The notes under the pieces were generated by a model. That model worked only from the letters and a program-made list of their open reading frames with translations, searched no databases and was not told the origin of the DNA. A stretch of DNA of 64,000 nt, from contig CAXTIU010000002.1 in the NCBI GenBank assembly GCA_964244495.1, positions 348,543 through 412,542 on the forward strand, read 5' to 3'. Source of the stretch: RH-AL1 sp964244495 (lineage in GTDB: Bacteria; Pseudomonadota; Alphaproteobacteria; Rhizobiales; Beijerinckiaceae). The position numbers and the translations under genes are program-made. Each line of letters begins with the position of its first letter. The first letter of the stretch is position 1. Below, piece after piece: positions 36,397 through 43,564 of the stretch.

Positions 36397-37779
36397 ATGG
36401 GAATTTCATCTAGCCTGTTTTACTATACTTCAAATAGCGAGAATACGCTTTACTGGCGCATTAAGCCCAATGACGAGCAGCGTGAAAATCAAATGGATCG
36501 CTGGAACGATTTATGTGAACATCTTAAGGTTGATTTGAATGAACGCTCAAACCTCGCTATTTCTTCATGGCTCCAAGGTTCTTACAAATTTGCAACTCAA
36601 GTGAGACCTGCCCGTAGAAATCAGGAATTTGATATTGATTTAGGTATCTACTTTAGGTGGACAGGATTTCCGAATGACGGCGCATTCGGACCAAAAGAAC
36701 TAAAGGATTTCGTGCAAGCTAGCTGTCTTGCATATGCCGGCGATGCATCTAACGATGCTACTTCAGTAGCGGAACCGAAAGCAAGGTGCGTTAGAGTGCA
36801 TTTTGAAGGTGAGTTCCATATTGATGTGCCATGCTATCATCTTGATATAAATCGCGATGCGCGAGCGCTCGCAACAGAAGACGATCAGTGGGAGGACAGC
36901 GATCCCAAAGCTATTTATAAATGGTGGAAGGAAAAAACATCAGAGATCGATCGAGCATTAGTGCGGCGTATTGTAAGATATTTAAAGATTTGGGCACTTC
37001 TTCAGTTTAGCGAAGAAGACTTTTCACCTTCGTCGATCCTTCTAACTGTACTTGTGATTGACGCCTTTGATGACATAGGTTTTGTAGCAGAAGATGGTGA
37101 CGATACTTTATTGAGCGATATTGTTTCGAACATATACGACAGGCTTGAAGCATCAGCAAGGGTCGGAAATCCTGTAAATGTAACTGAGAACCTTAATAGA
37201 CTGAGTGATACTCAAAATGAGAAGTTATTGGATAAACTAGCCACGCTAATAGACGTATGCGACAGAGCCTTACACGCAAGCGACTCTGTCAGCAGCGCCT
37301 ATATTTGGGAAGAAGTTTTCGAACATTTCTTTCCTATCCCTATAAACGAACAAGAAGTCCTGGTAGAAACTGCGCGCAGCCAAGCAGTTTCAGTTATGAG
37401 ATTTGACCCCCAAATTAGGGTTACTGCTCAGATTGGCCCAAGATCTATATCGAAATTGAATAGTATCGGACCCATTCCCAAAGGGTCTTCGCTCGACTTC
37501 CAGATTATGAACGCTGATCGCCTCCCAATCGGATCGATTGTGGAGTGGACCGTACGAAATAGTGGCAGAGAAGCTGAAAACGAAAATGACCTCGGTCATC
37601 CAGCGGGCAAGGGCATCAGCGCGACTGAAGGCACGTCATATAAAGGAACTCACTATATGGACGTTTGTGTAAAGCTTGGAGGAAATGTTATTGGTCGGAG
37701 GAGGATCGAAGTCGTCGTAAGCGGGCTATGTTATCCTGCGCGCAACAAACCCCGCCCTAGCTGGACGAATCTACGCTAA
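36397..37779 (+). CDS. cdn: CBASS cyclic-oligonucleotide synthase (DncV-like CD-NTase with C-terminal AGS-C-type sensor)
   Basis: 460 aa. Nucleotidyltransferase signature QGSYKFATQVRP (G61, S62), then FDIDLGIYF with metal ligands D79 and D81, and the third acid D143 in FHIDVPCYH; the context matches DncV-type cGAS-like enzymes. After the helical core, residues about 325-445 form an AGS-C-like domain (PKGSSLDFQIMN, VEWTVRNSGREA, TSYKGTHYMDV). Such enzymes make a cyclic di- or trinucleotide second messenger when phage is sensed; the product cannot be told from sequence. Starts directly after the capV stop (TGAATG). No Cap2/Cap3 genes follow, so this is a type I CBASS. AT-rich. Confidence 0.9.
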   Translation: MGISSSLFYYTSNSENTLYWRIKPNDEQRENQMDRWNDLCEHLKVDLNERSNLAISSWLQGSYKFATQVRPARRNQEFDIDLGIYFRWTGFPNDGAFGPKELKDFVQASCLAYAGDASNDATSVAEPKARCVRVHFEGEFHIDVPCYHLDINRDARALATEDDQWEDSDPKAIYKWWKEKTSEIDRALVRRIVRYLKIWALLQFSEEDFSPSSILLTVLVIDAFDDIGFVAEDGDDTLLSDIVSNIYDRLEASARVGNPVNVTENLNRLSDTQNEKLLDKLATLIDVCDRALHASDSVSSAYIWEEVFEHFFPIPINEQEVLVETARSQAVSVMRFDPQIRVTAQIGPRSISKLNSIGPIPKGSSLDFQIMNADRLPIGSIVEWTVRNSGREAENENDLGHPAGKGISATEGTSYKGTHYMDVCVKLGGNVIGRRRIEVVVSGLCYPARNKPRPSWTNLR

Positions 37780-37782
37780 AAA

Positions 37783-37842
37783 CTTCATTGATATCGAGGG
37801 TCCGGTCGTTCCCTTCAATTCGGGGTACCCTCGGTAATGAAG
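37783..37842. terminator. Long inverted repeat just after the CBASS cyclase
   Basis: Left arm CTTCATTGATATCGAGGGT at 37783-37801, right arm ACCCTCGGTAATGAAG at 37827-37842: seven paired bases, a short mismatch, then seven more, with a 25-base loop. It begins 3 bp past the cyclase stop codon. It may terminate the uvrB-capV-cdn message or mark the right edge of the inserted piece; base composition rises to the host level after it. Confidence 0.55.
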
Positions 37843-37902
37843 TGAACGATCCAAGCGGAAATGAAGGCCGCCGCGCCGCGTCGGGCGGCGACCCGTCCCA
37901 TC

Positions 37903-37975
37903 GCATGTCGCGATGCATCATGTGACGGCGCATCATCATGTGGTCGTGCATGGACGCGCGCATCATCGAGTCACG
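37903..37975 (-). pseudogene. Remnant of the Met/His-rich exported peptide gene
   Basis: Read on the minus strand this gives MMRASMHDHMMMRRHMMHRDM, clearly the C-terminal half of the intact peptide at 38908-39102, but without its signal peptide and with the stop codon changed to a sense codon. The DNA around the old stop is also similar. It lies just to the right of the CBASS genes and suggests an old duplication or a break caused by the insertion. Confidence 0.65.
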
Positions 37976-38018
37976 GTGACCACTCACCAATCAACCACAT
38001 ACCCCGATGCGGCGCCTA

Positions 38019-38426
38019 TTACTCCGACAGCTCCGCGTCCATCTTGCCCGGCTTCGGCGGGTCGCCGACCAGCCCGCGCAGCGTCTCGCCGGTGCGGGCG
38101 AGGTGCTCGCCGATGCGCACCATCATGTGGTGCAGCACGACGAACGAGGCCGGCAGCGCCTTCGTCAGGTTGGCGCCGGCCCAGTCCCACCCGGCGTCGG
38201 TGAGGCTCAGCCATATCACGGTGTGCTCGCGCTTCAGCGTCTCGACCAAGCCGACCTTGATGAGCGCCTCGCGGTCGGCCGCGTCCAGCGGCACGCCGAG
38301 GTCGTTCTGCGGCGCGTAGCCGTGGCGGGCGACGAGCGCGAACAGGATCAGCGTCCGCTCCGGGCTGACGACGCCGTCGCCGGACGCGGCGATCTTCGCC
38401 AAGTCGTTCGCCGCTTGTCCCGTCAT
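38019..38426 (-). CDS. Putative winged-helix (MarR-like) protein
   Basis: 135 aa. SPERTLILFALVARHGYAP followed by DREALIKVGLVETLKREHTVIWLSLTDAGWDWA reads as a winged-helix: recognition helix, then the two-strand wing ending in LTDAG, as in MarR or archaeal-type regulators. The C-terminus is helical. Start chosen at MTGQAANDL with a GGAAGGA ribosome site; the frame is open much further but without protein-like sequence. DNA binding is inferred; no target is evident. Confidence 0.65.
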   Translation of the reverse strand: MTGQAANDLAKIAASGDGVVSPERTLILFALVARHGYAPQNDLGVPLDAADREALIKVGLVETLKREHTVIWLSLTDAGWDWAGANLTKALPASFVVLHHMMVRIGEHLARTGETLRGLVGDPPKPGKMDAELSE

Positions 38427-38749
38427 CGTACGTCCTTCCAAGATGCCGCGTCGGCGGACAGCCCCGGCGGCACGGCAACGGGCGGCGCGCGGCTTCGTTG
38501 CGCGCGACGGGCAGCGACCCGCGTCGCACGGAAGACGATCGGCCCTCGCGTCAGCAAGGGTCGGATGAGGAGCGGCCGCTTGCGACAGGCGAAGGCGTTG
38601 GCAGGTACCGTCATCCGTCACGGCTTCGCGGCGACACGTGCGCCCGCGAGCGGAACAAGCGAGTTGCGGTGACACCTACCAAATCACCGTAATCCAGCGG
38701 GCGCTACAATCGCGCGTGGCTGGCGTGGCAACACACAACGCTCCACCTG

Positions 38750-38834
38750 TCCTTGCGAGCGCGGCGAAGCGATCCGGGAGCGGCGGGACCGGGGCGTTTA
38801 CCCCTGGGTTGCTTCGCTGCGCCCGCGATGACGG
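38750..38834. repeat. REP-like dispersed palindromic repeat
   Basis: GCGAGCGCGGCGAAGCGATCC on the left and GGGTTGCTTCGCTGCGCCCGCG on the right are imperfect complements about 40 bp apart, with the TCCTTGCGAGCG ... GCGATGACGG ends typical of an intergenic repeat widespread in Rhizobiales and other proteobacteria. Only one copy is in the window. It would form a hairpin in RNA or DNA. Confidence 0.65.
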
Positions 38835-38868
38835 CGGTTCGACGCGTGCGGGCAACCCACACAGAAAC

Positions 38869-38901
38869 GAGGGCCGCCGACCCTCTCGGACGGCGGCCCT
38901 C
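38869..38901 (-). terminator. Terminator of the Met/His-rich peptide gene
   Basis: Perfect 11-bp inverted repeat GAGGGCCGCCG / CGGCGGCCCTC with an 11-base loop, 7 bp past the peptide gene's stop codon. On the minus strand it is followed by TCGTTTCTGTGTG, a weak T-tract. Confidence 0.7.
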
Positions 38902-38907
38902 CCCCGA

Positions 38908-39102
38908 TCACATGTCGCGGTGCATCATGTGGCGGCGCATCATCATGTGGCGACGCTCCATCATCATCATGCGGTGCCGCTTCATCATCATGTGGTCGTG
39001 CATCGACTCGCGCATCATCGGGTCGGCGGCGGCGACGGTGACCGGCAGGGCCGAGAGGCTGAGCGCGGCCACGGCCACCGTCATCGCGATTGTCTTAAGC
39101 AT
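38908..39102 (-). CDS. Exported Met/His/Arg-rich peptide, possible metal binder
   Basis: 64 aa. The first 26 residues are a standard signal peptide (MLKTIAMTVAVAALSLSALP ... AAA). The mature 38-residue part is almost only Met, His, Arg, Lys, Asp and Glu, in imperfect repeats such as RRHMMMRRHMMHRDM. Clusters of Met and His bind Cu(I)/Cu(II) or silver in known periplasmic proteins; function here is inferred. TTGGAGAA ribosome site before the ATG, strong terminator after it. A broken copy lies 1 kb to the left. Confidence 0.7.
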   Translation of the reverse strand: MLKTIAMTVAVAALSLSALPVTVAAADPMMRESMHDHMMMKRHRMMMMERRHMMMRRHMMHRDM

Positions 39103-39296
39103 TGCGTTCTCCAAAAGCGTGCCGCTTGGCACGATCGATCTACGGCCGGCGGTCCGGTAAAGTTCCCCGGCGGCCGCCGTTTGCTGGCCGCCCGCGGGGG
39201 GCGCCGGCGAACGGGCCGTTCACCTGAGCGCCGCTCAACCACGCGCGGGAACGACGCCGCGACCCGCCGTCGGCACGCCGGGCGCGGGGGATCGTC

Positions 39297-39482
39297 ATGC
39301 TCGAGGGTGCGTTCTCGTTTCGCGGCCGGATCGGACGCCGCGCCCATCGCGTGGACAGCCTGCTGGCCGGCTTGGCCGCCGGGGCCGGCGCGGTGGGGCT
39401 CGCCGCGCGCGACGCGGCCGGGCGACGCCACGATGGTCGGCCTCTCGGAAGACGTTCACGCGGCGGTGGCCGCGCCGCATAG
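39297..39482 (+). pseudogene. Possible remnant of a DUF805-type membrane protein gene
   Basis: The first 36 residues, FSFRGRIGRRAHRVDSLLAGLAAG in part, match the N-terminal pattern of DUF805 proteins (FxGRIGRRxY then a helix). After that the frame becomes Arg/Gly-rich nonsense and stops at 61 codons. Probably a decayed gene; it could also be chance. Confidence 0.3.
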
Positions 39483-39653
39483 GCCTACGTCGGCGGCGGC
39501 CGCTCGTGCCGCGTGCGGGGCGGGCAGTCGCACGGCCGCGTGACGCCGTAGGCGGCCGGGCGGCGCGCCCGGCGCCCGTCATCGGACGGCGCGGGACATT
39601 GAACGAATCGCGCCGTCCAGCATTTGCTAAGGGACAGGCCTGGGGACATTCCG

Positions 39654-39863
39654 ATGATCAAGGTTCAACTGATAGCGGCGATCGTGCTGGTGGCCTCCGT
39701 CGCGGACGCCTCCGCCTATTACTACCACGGCCGCCACTACCCCCGCCACGCCGGCATCGGCCGGCACGGGCACGTCATCGACCAGGGCGAGCGGGGCATC
39801 CCGCACGGGGGCGCCCGCGACGTGCGGAGCTACCAAACCTTCGAGGCTCAGCGCCCCTACTGA
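39654..39863 (+). CDS. Small exported protein, Tyr/His-rich N-terminus
   Basis: 69 aa with a signal peptide (MIKVQLIAAIVLVASVADASA). The mature part begins YYYHGRHYPRHAG and continues with glycine- and histidine-rich sequence; no family recognised. The frame is open ten codons further upstream, but the signal peptide fixes the likely start. Together with the Met/His-rich peptide it is one of two tiny exported proteins here. The 264 bp after it show no convincing gene. Confidence 0.55.
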   Translation: MIKVQLIAAIVLVASVADASAYYYHGRHYPRHAGIGRHGHVIDQGERGIPHGGARDVRSYQTFEAQRPY

Positions 39864-40127
39864 CGCCGGGCGCATCCGGCGCGGCGTTCGCCCGCCCATG
39901 TCGGACGGCGCCGACATCACCTGCTCAGTCGAGTCGGCGGCGGGCGACACGCCGATGAAAAATGTCGGCGCGGGGCAACACGGCATCGTCGCCGCCGGGC
40001 GCGGCGACCGAGCGGATCTTACAACACCCGTTTCCGACCGTCCACGCCCCGGCGGCGGGGCGGGCTGGTGTGAGGGCGGGATGACGGAAGGGTTGCGCCC
40101 CGCCCCTTTTTACCCCTAGCTGCCCGC

Positions 40128-41417
40128 GTGGACGCCGCCCATGCCCCTTCCGCCCGCGCCAACTTCGATCGCCGCACCGCCGCGATGCTCGGGCTGGGCT
40201 TCTCGTCCGGGCTGCCCCTGTTGCTCGTCTACGTCACCCAGTCGGCCTGGCTGTTCGACGCGGGCGTACCGGTCGAGACGATCGGGCTGCTCAGCGAGCT
40301 GACGCTGGCCTACAAGCTCAAGTTCCTGTGGGCGCCCTTCCTCGACAGGTACGATGCGCCGCTGCTCGCCGGCTGGCTCGGGCGTCGGCGCGGGTGGATC
40401 GTGGCGGCGCAGCTGCTGGTGGTGGCGGCGCTGGCCGGCGTGGCCTTCGGCGATCCGGCGAGCAGGCTGTGGTGGACGATCGGCTTCTCGCTGACGCTGG
40501 GCTTCGCCGGGGCGACGCAGGACGTGACGATCGACGGTTGGCGCATCGCGGTGGCGCCCGAACGCCGCGCGCAGATGTCATCCTGGGCGGAGATCGGCTG
40601 GCGGATCGGCACGCTGGCCTCCGGCGCCGGCGCGCTGCTGCTCGCCGATCACGTCGGTTGGCGCGGCGCCTACCTCGGCATGGCCGCCCTGATGGCGCCG
40701 GGGTTGATCGCCGCGCTGATGGCGCCGGAGCCGGACACGGACAGGCTGGCGAACGAGCGGGGCAAGGGCCCGGGGCTGTTCGCCACGATCGTCGCGCCGA
40801 TCCGCGAGCTGGTGGGCCGGCTCGGGCCGATGGCGCTGCCGGTGCTCCTGCTTGTGGCAGGGTTCCGGATGCCCGGCTACGTGTCGAGCGTGATGGCGGT
40901 GCCGCTGTTCAAGAGCCTGCATTATTCCAACACGGACATCGCCACGGTGACGAAGCTGGTGGGGTTCTGGGTCGCGCTGGCGGCGACCTTCTTCGGCGGC
41001 TGGCTGGTGCCGCGCCTCGGCACCATGGCGAGCCTGGTGGCGGGCACGGTGGCCGGCTCGGCCTCGCACCTGGCGCTGGCCTGGCTCGCCGCGCATGGGG
41101 CGCACGCGAATTTTTGGGTGTTCGCGGTGGCGGTGAGCATCGACAGCTTCGCCTACGCCTTCGCCTCCATCGTGCTCATCACCTACATGTCGACGCTGTG
41201 CGCGAGCGAGCTGGCGGCGAGCCAGTACGCGTTGCTGACCTCGCTCGTCGCCCTGCCCGGCTCGGTGCTCGCCGCCAGCTCGGGCCTCGTCATCCAGCGG
41301 CTCGGCTTCGAGGATTTCTTCGTCGGCACGTCGCTGATCGGCGCCCCGGTGGCGCTGCTCTGCCTGTGGGTGTGGTGGGTCGAGGCGCGCCGGCCGGCGC
41401 GGGCGGTCGCCGCCTGA
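40128..41417 (+). CDS. MFS transporter, AmpG-like muropeptide permease
   Basis: 429 aa, about twelve helices. The N-terminus has the AmpG features GFSSGLPLLLVYVTQSAWL, then LAYKLKFLWAPFLDRYDAP, and FAGATQDVTIDGWR. AmpG imports GlcNAc-anhydro-muropeptides from the periplasm for cell-wall recycling and, in many bacteria, beta-lactamase signalling. GTG start at 40128; no good ATG upstream. It converges on the formyltransferase-like gene with a 3-bp gap. Confidence 0.85.
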   Translation: MDAAHAPSARANFDRRTAAMLGLGFSSGLPLLLVYVTQSAWLFDAGVPVETIGLLSELTLAYKLKFLWAPFLDRYDAPLLAGWLGRRRGWIVAAQLLVVAALAGVAFGDPASRLWWTIGFSLTLGFAGATQDVTIDGWRIAVAPERRAQMSSWAEIGWRIGTLASGAGALLLADHVGWRGAYLGMAALMAPGLIAALMAPEPDTDRLANERGKGPGLFATIVAPIRELVGRLGPMALPVLLLVAGFRMPGYVSSVMAVPLFKSLHYSNTDIATVTKLVGFWVALAATFFGGWLVPRLGTMASLVAGTVAGSASHLALAWLAAHGAHANFWVFAVAVSIDSFAYAFASIVLITYMSTLCASELAASQYALLTSLVALPGSVLAASSGLVIQRLGFEDFFVGTSLIGAPVALLCLWVWWVEARRPARAVAA

Positions 41418-41420
41418 GGT

Positions 41421-42278
41421 TCAGCCCCTGGCGTGCAGAGTGAGCGCGGCGGCGATGTCGGCGGCGTCCACCAGGCGCAGGCGGCGGCGGCGAAGGTCGC
41501 GCAGCAGCGCCCGGTCGGGGAACGGACGGTAGGGCAGCACCGGCGCGAGTCGGCCGTCCGGCACCGCGCCGGCGGCGGCGACGGCGTCGAGCACGCCGTC
41601 CACCAGCGGCCGGGCGCGGTCGTGCAGGGCGATCGCCGCCCCGGTCGCGCTGATGTCGGGGGCGAGGTCGGCCGCCGCCTGGGCCAGCACCGCGCCGGCA
41701 TCGATGGTCGGGGCGAGCCGGTGGACGGTGACGCCGAAGGCGCGGTCGCCGTCGGCCAGCGCGTGGATCGTCGGCACCGGGCCGCGATGGCGCGGCAGCA
41801 GCGCCGGATGGACGTTGATGCCGCCGAGCGGCGTCGCGGCGAGGGTGGCGGCGTCGAGGATCTGGTCGAAATGGTAGGTCAGGATGAGGTCCGCCGCCGC
41901 CTGGGCGAGGGCGTCGCGGACGGCCGGGCCGTTCACGTCGAGGATGTCGAGCACCGGGATGCCGAGGCGCCGGCACAGCGCGCGCACCGGCGTGGCGGCC
42001 GGCGCGGCGCGGCGCCCGCTCAGCGCCTGGGTGAGCGGCGCCAGCGGGCGCAGGGCGTCCGGCAGGCCGAAATTCACCGCGAGGTAGGGCAGGATGCCGA
42101 TACCGGAGCGGGCGACGTGCCGGCGCACCTGTCCCGTCAGCCCCCCGGTGGAGGGCCGCTCGGCGTCCGACAGTCCGACCAGCGCGATGTCGGCGGCGTG
42201 GTCGGCGATGAAGCCACCCACGGCGCGGGCGTTCGGCAGCGCCTCCAGGACGAACAGCGCGATCCTGGCGCGCCTCAT
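41421..42278 (-). CDS. Formyltransferase-family protein (Fmt/PurN-like fold)
   Basis: 285 aa. The catalytic region INVHPALLPRHRGPVPTIHAL and VHRLAPTIDAGAVL keep the Asn, His and Asp of 10-formyl-THF-dependent transferases. The N-terminal part differs from Fmt and PurN, and there is no Fmt C-terminal domain. A housekeeping fmt is present elsewhere in the window, so this is likely a specialised enzyme, perhaps for an amino-sugar. Substrate unknown. Confidence 0.75.
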   Translation of the reverse strand: MRRARIALFVLEALPNARAVGGFIADHAADIALVGLSDAERPSTGGLTGQVRRHVARSGIGILPYLAVNFGLPDALRPLAPLTQALSGRRAAPAATPVRALCRRLGIPVLDILDVNGPAVRDALAQAAADLILTYHFDQILDAATLAATPLGGINVHPALLPRHRGPVPTIHALADGDRAFGVTVHRLAPTIDAGAVLAQAAADLAPDISATGAAIALHDRARPLVDGVLDAVAAAGAVPDGRLAPVLPYRPFPDRALLRDLRRRRLRLVDAADIAAALTLHARG

Positions 42279-42345
42279 CCGCTAGTGCCGCGTCGTGTGA
42301 GACGGCCCGACGTTCGAGGGAAGCGGTGCGCCGCCGACGGCGGGA

Positions 42346-42600
42346 TCAGCGCGAGGCGCGGTGGCGGTGGCGGGGCGCTTCCGGCGGGAAGATCACCGGC
42401 GTGCACTCCGGCGACAGGTCGGGCTTGTGCGATTGCAGGCACGCGACGATCGGCGCCTCGTCGGGGATGTAGGCCGAGCAAAGGCGGAACACGTCGGGCG
42501 TGCAGGCGTCCTTGTCGGCCTGGGTGATGTCCGGCGGGACGGCGAAGCAGGGGCACGTCATCGCGAGAAGGGCGAGCACTGGCAGAAGCTTGCGGGTCAC
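42346..42600 (-). CDS. Exported cysteine-rich-repeat protein
   Basis: 84 aa. GTG start with a perfect GGAGGAACC ribosome site; the longer upstream frame lacks one. Signal peptide MTRKLLPVLALLAMTCPCFA, then one cysteine-rich repeat: DACTPDVFRLC ... IVACLQSHKPDLSPECTPV. The spacing matches the Cys-rich FGFR/GLG1-type repeat found in small rhizobial periplasmic proteins. Four cysteines probably form two disulfides. Function unknown. Confidence 0.75.
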   Translation of the reverse strand: MTRKLLPVLALLAMTCPCFAVPPDITQADKDACTPDVFRLCSAYIPDEAPIVACLQSHKPDLSPECTPVIFPPEAPRHRHRASR

Positions 42601-42778
42601 GGTTCCTCCGGAGCGGTTGGCGATGTGGCGGTTGGTCCCCCAGGGGTAGCATGGGGCTCCGGCCACAAGCATCATGGAAGGGGAACGCAGCGACCCTTCG
42701 CGGCGCTTCGTCCGGCGGCTGTGCCTTTCCTGCACTTGCCGCGTGGATCGTCCCGTTCAGCGAACCTTGAGCGGGATC

Positions 42779-43378
42779 TCAGAAGTAACGGCGAAGCTCG
42801 GCCGCCGCCTCGTCCGCGGGGCGGTCGAGGTTGAAGGCGCCGACGAAGTTCCCGTCCTTGTCCATGAGGTAGGTGACGGCGGTGTGATCCATCGTGTAGG
42901 TGCCGTCGGCGTCGGGGACCGCCTTGGCATAGGCCTTGTAGACGTGTTCCACGCTCGCGACCTGATCCGGCGTCCCGGTCAGGCCGGTGATGCGCGGGTC
43001 GAAGCTGGACATGTAGTCCTTCATCACCACTGGGGTGTCACGCTCGGGATCGACGGTGATGAAGAGGGCGCGGGCCTCCCGCTCGGCCGTGGGATCGTTG
43101 CCCAGGGTCTTGAACACGCTCGTGATCTCCGACAGCGTCGCCGGGCAGACGTTGGGACAATGGGTGTAGCCGAAGAAGACCAGGGTCGGATGGCCGTCGA
43201 GGGCGTGCTGCGTGACGGGCGCGCCGTCCTGCGACACGAGGGCGAAGGGTCCGCCGATCCCCGAACCGGCGCGGCCGCCGCGGGGCAGCGCGACGAGGGC
43301 CGCCGCGACGCCGACGACGACGAAGCCGGCGAGGATGGCGGCGTAGGGAAGCAGACCGCTGCGAGCTTGCGTCGGCAT
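42779..43378 (-). CDS. SCO1/SenC/PrrC-family copper chaperone
   Basis: 199 aa. One N-terminal membrane anchor (about residues 11-30) and a periplasmic thioredoxin-like domain with FGYTHCPNVCP (CxxxC) and the copper-binding histidine in DHTAVTYLMDKDG. SCO proteins deliver copper to the CuA site of cytochrome c oxidase or act as thiol reductases. The start MPTQARSG is chosen by the anchor position. It diverges from the CobW GTPase gene. Confidence 0.92.
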   Translation of the reverse strand: MPTQARSGLLPYAAILAGFVVVGVAAALVALPRGGRAGSGIGGPFALVSQDGAPVTQHALDGHPTLVFFGYTHCPNVCPATLSEITSVFKTLGNDPTAEREARALFITVDPERDTPVVMKDYMSSFDPRITGLTGTPDQVASVEHVYKAYAKAVPDADGTYTMDHTAVTYLMDKDGNFVGAFNLDRPADEAAAELRRYF

Positions 43379-43564
43379 TGTGGCTCGAGGTTGGCGGCTC
43401 CGGAAGCCGGGGCGACTGGTTTGGACCAGGATCGTGGCCGATGGCAAGGTCGGCGTCCCTCGATCCGGCGGCGTCCGCGAGGCCCTTCCCGCCGTTACCA
43501 TATATCCCTATACCACGATGCTCGCCGCCGCGACGCCGGCGCGACGCCAACCGGAGACCCCATC

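Larger units (their letters stand above)
38427..38907. other. Intergenic region with a repeat element and a terminator
   Basis: About 480 bp, no convincing gene. It holds the promoter side of the winged-helix gene at the left, a dispersed palindromic repeat at 38750-38834, and the terminator of the Met/His-rich peptide gene at 38869-38901. Confidence 0.5.

Noticed and set aside
39898..40119. 73-aa frame before the AmpG-like gene
   Set aside because: No ribosome site and a composition typical of random frames in GC-rich DNA.
42674..43564. An open frame extending CobW upstream by almost 300 residues
   Set aside because: It runs antisense through the whole SCO gene; the real start has a GGAGA site and begins a normal CobW protein.
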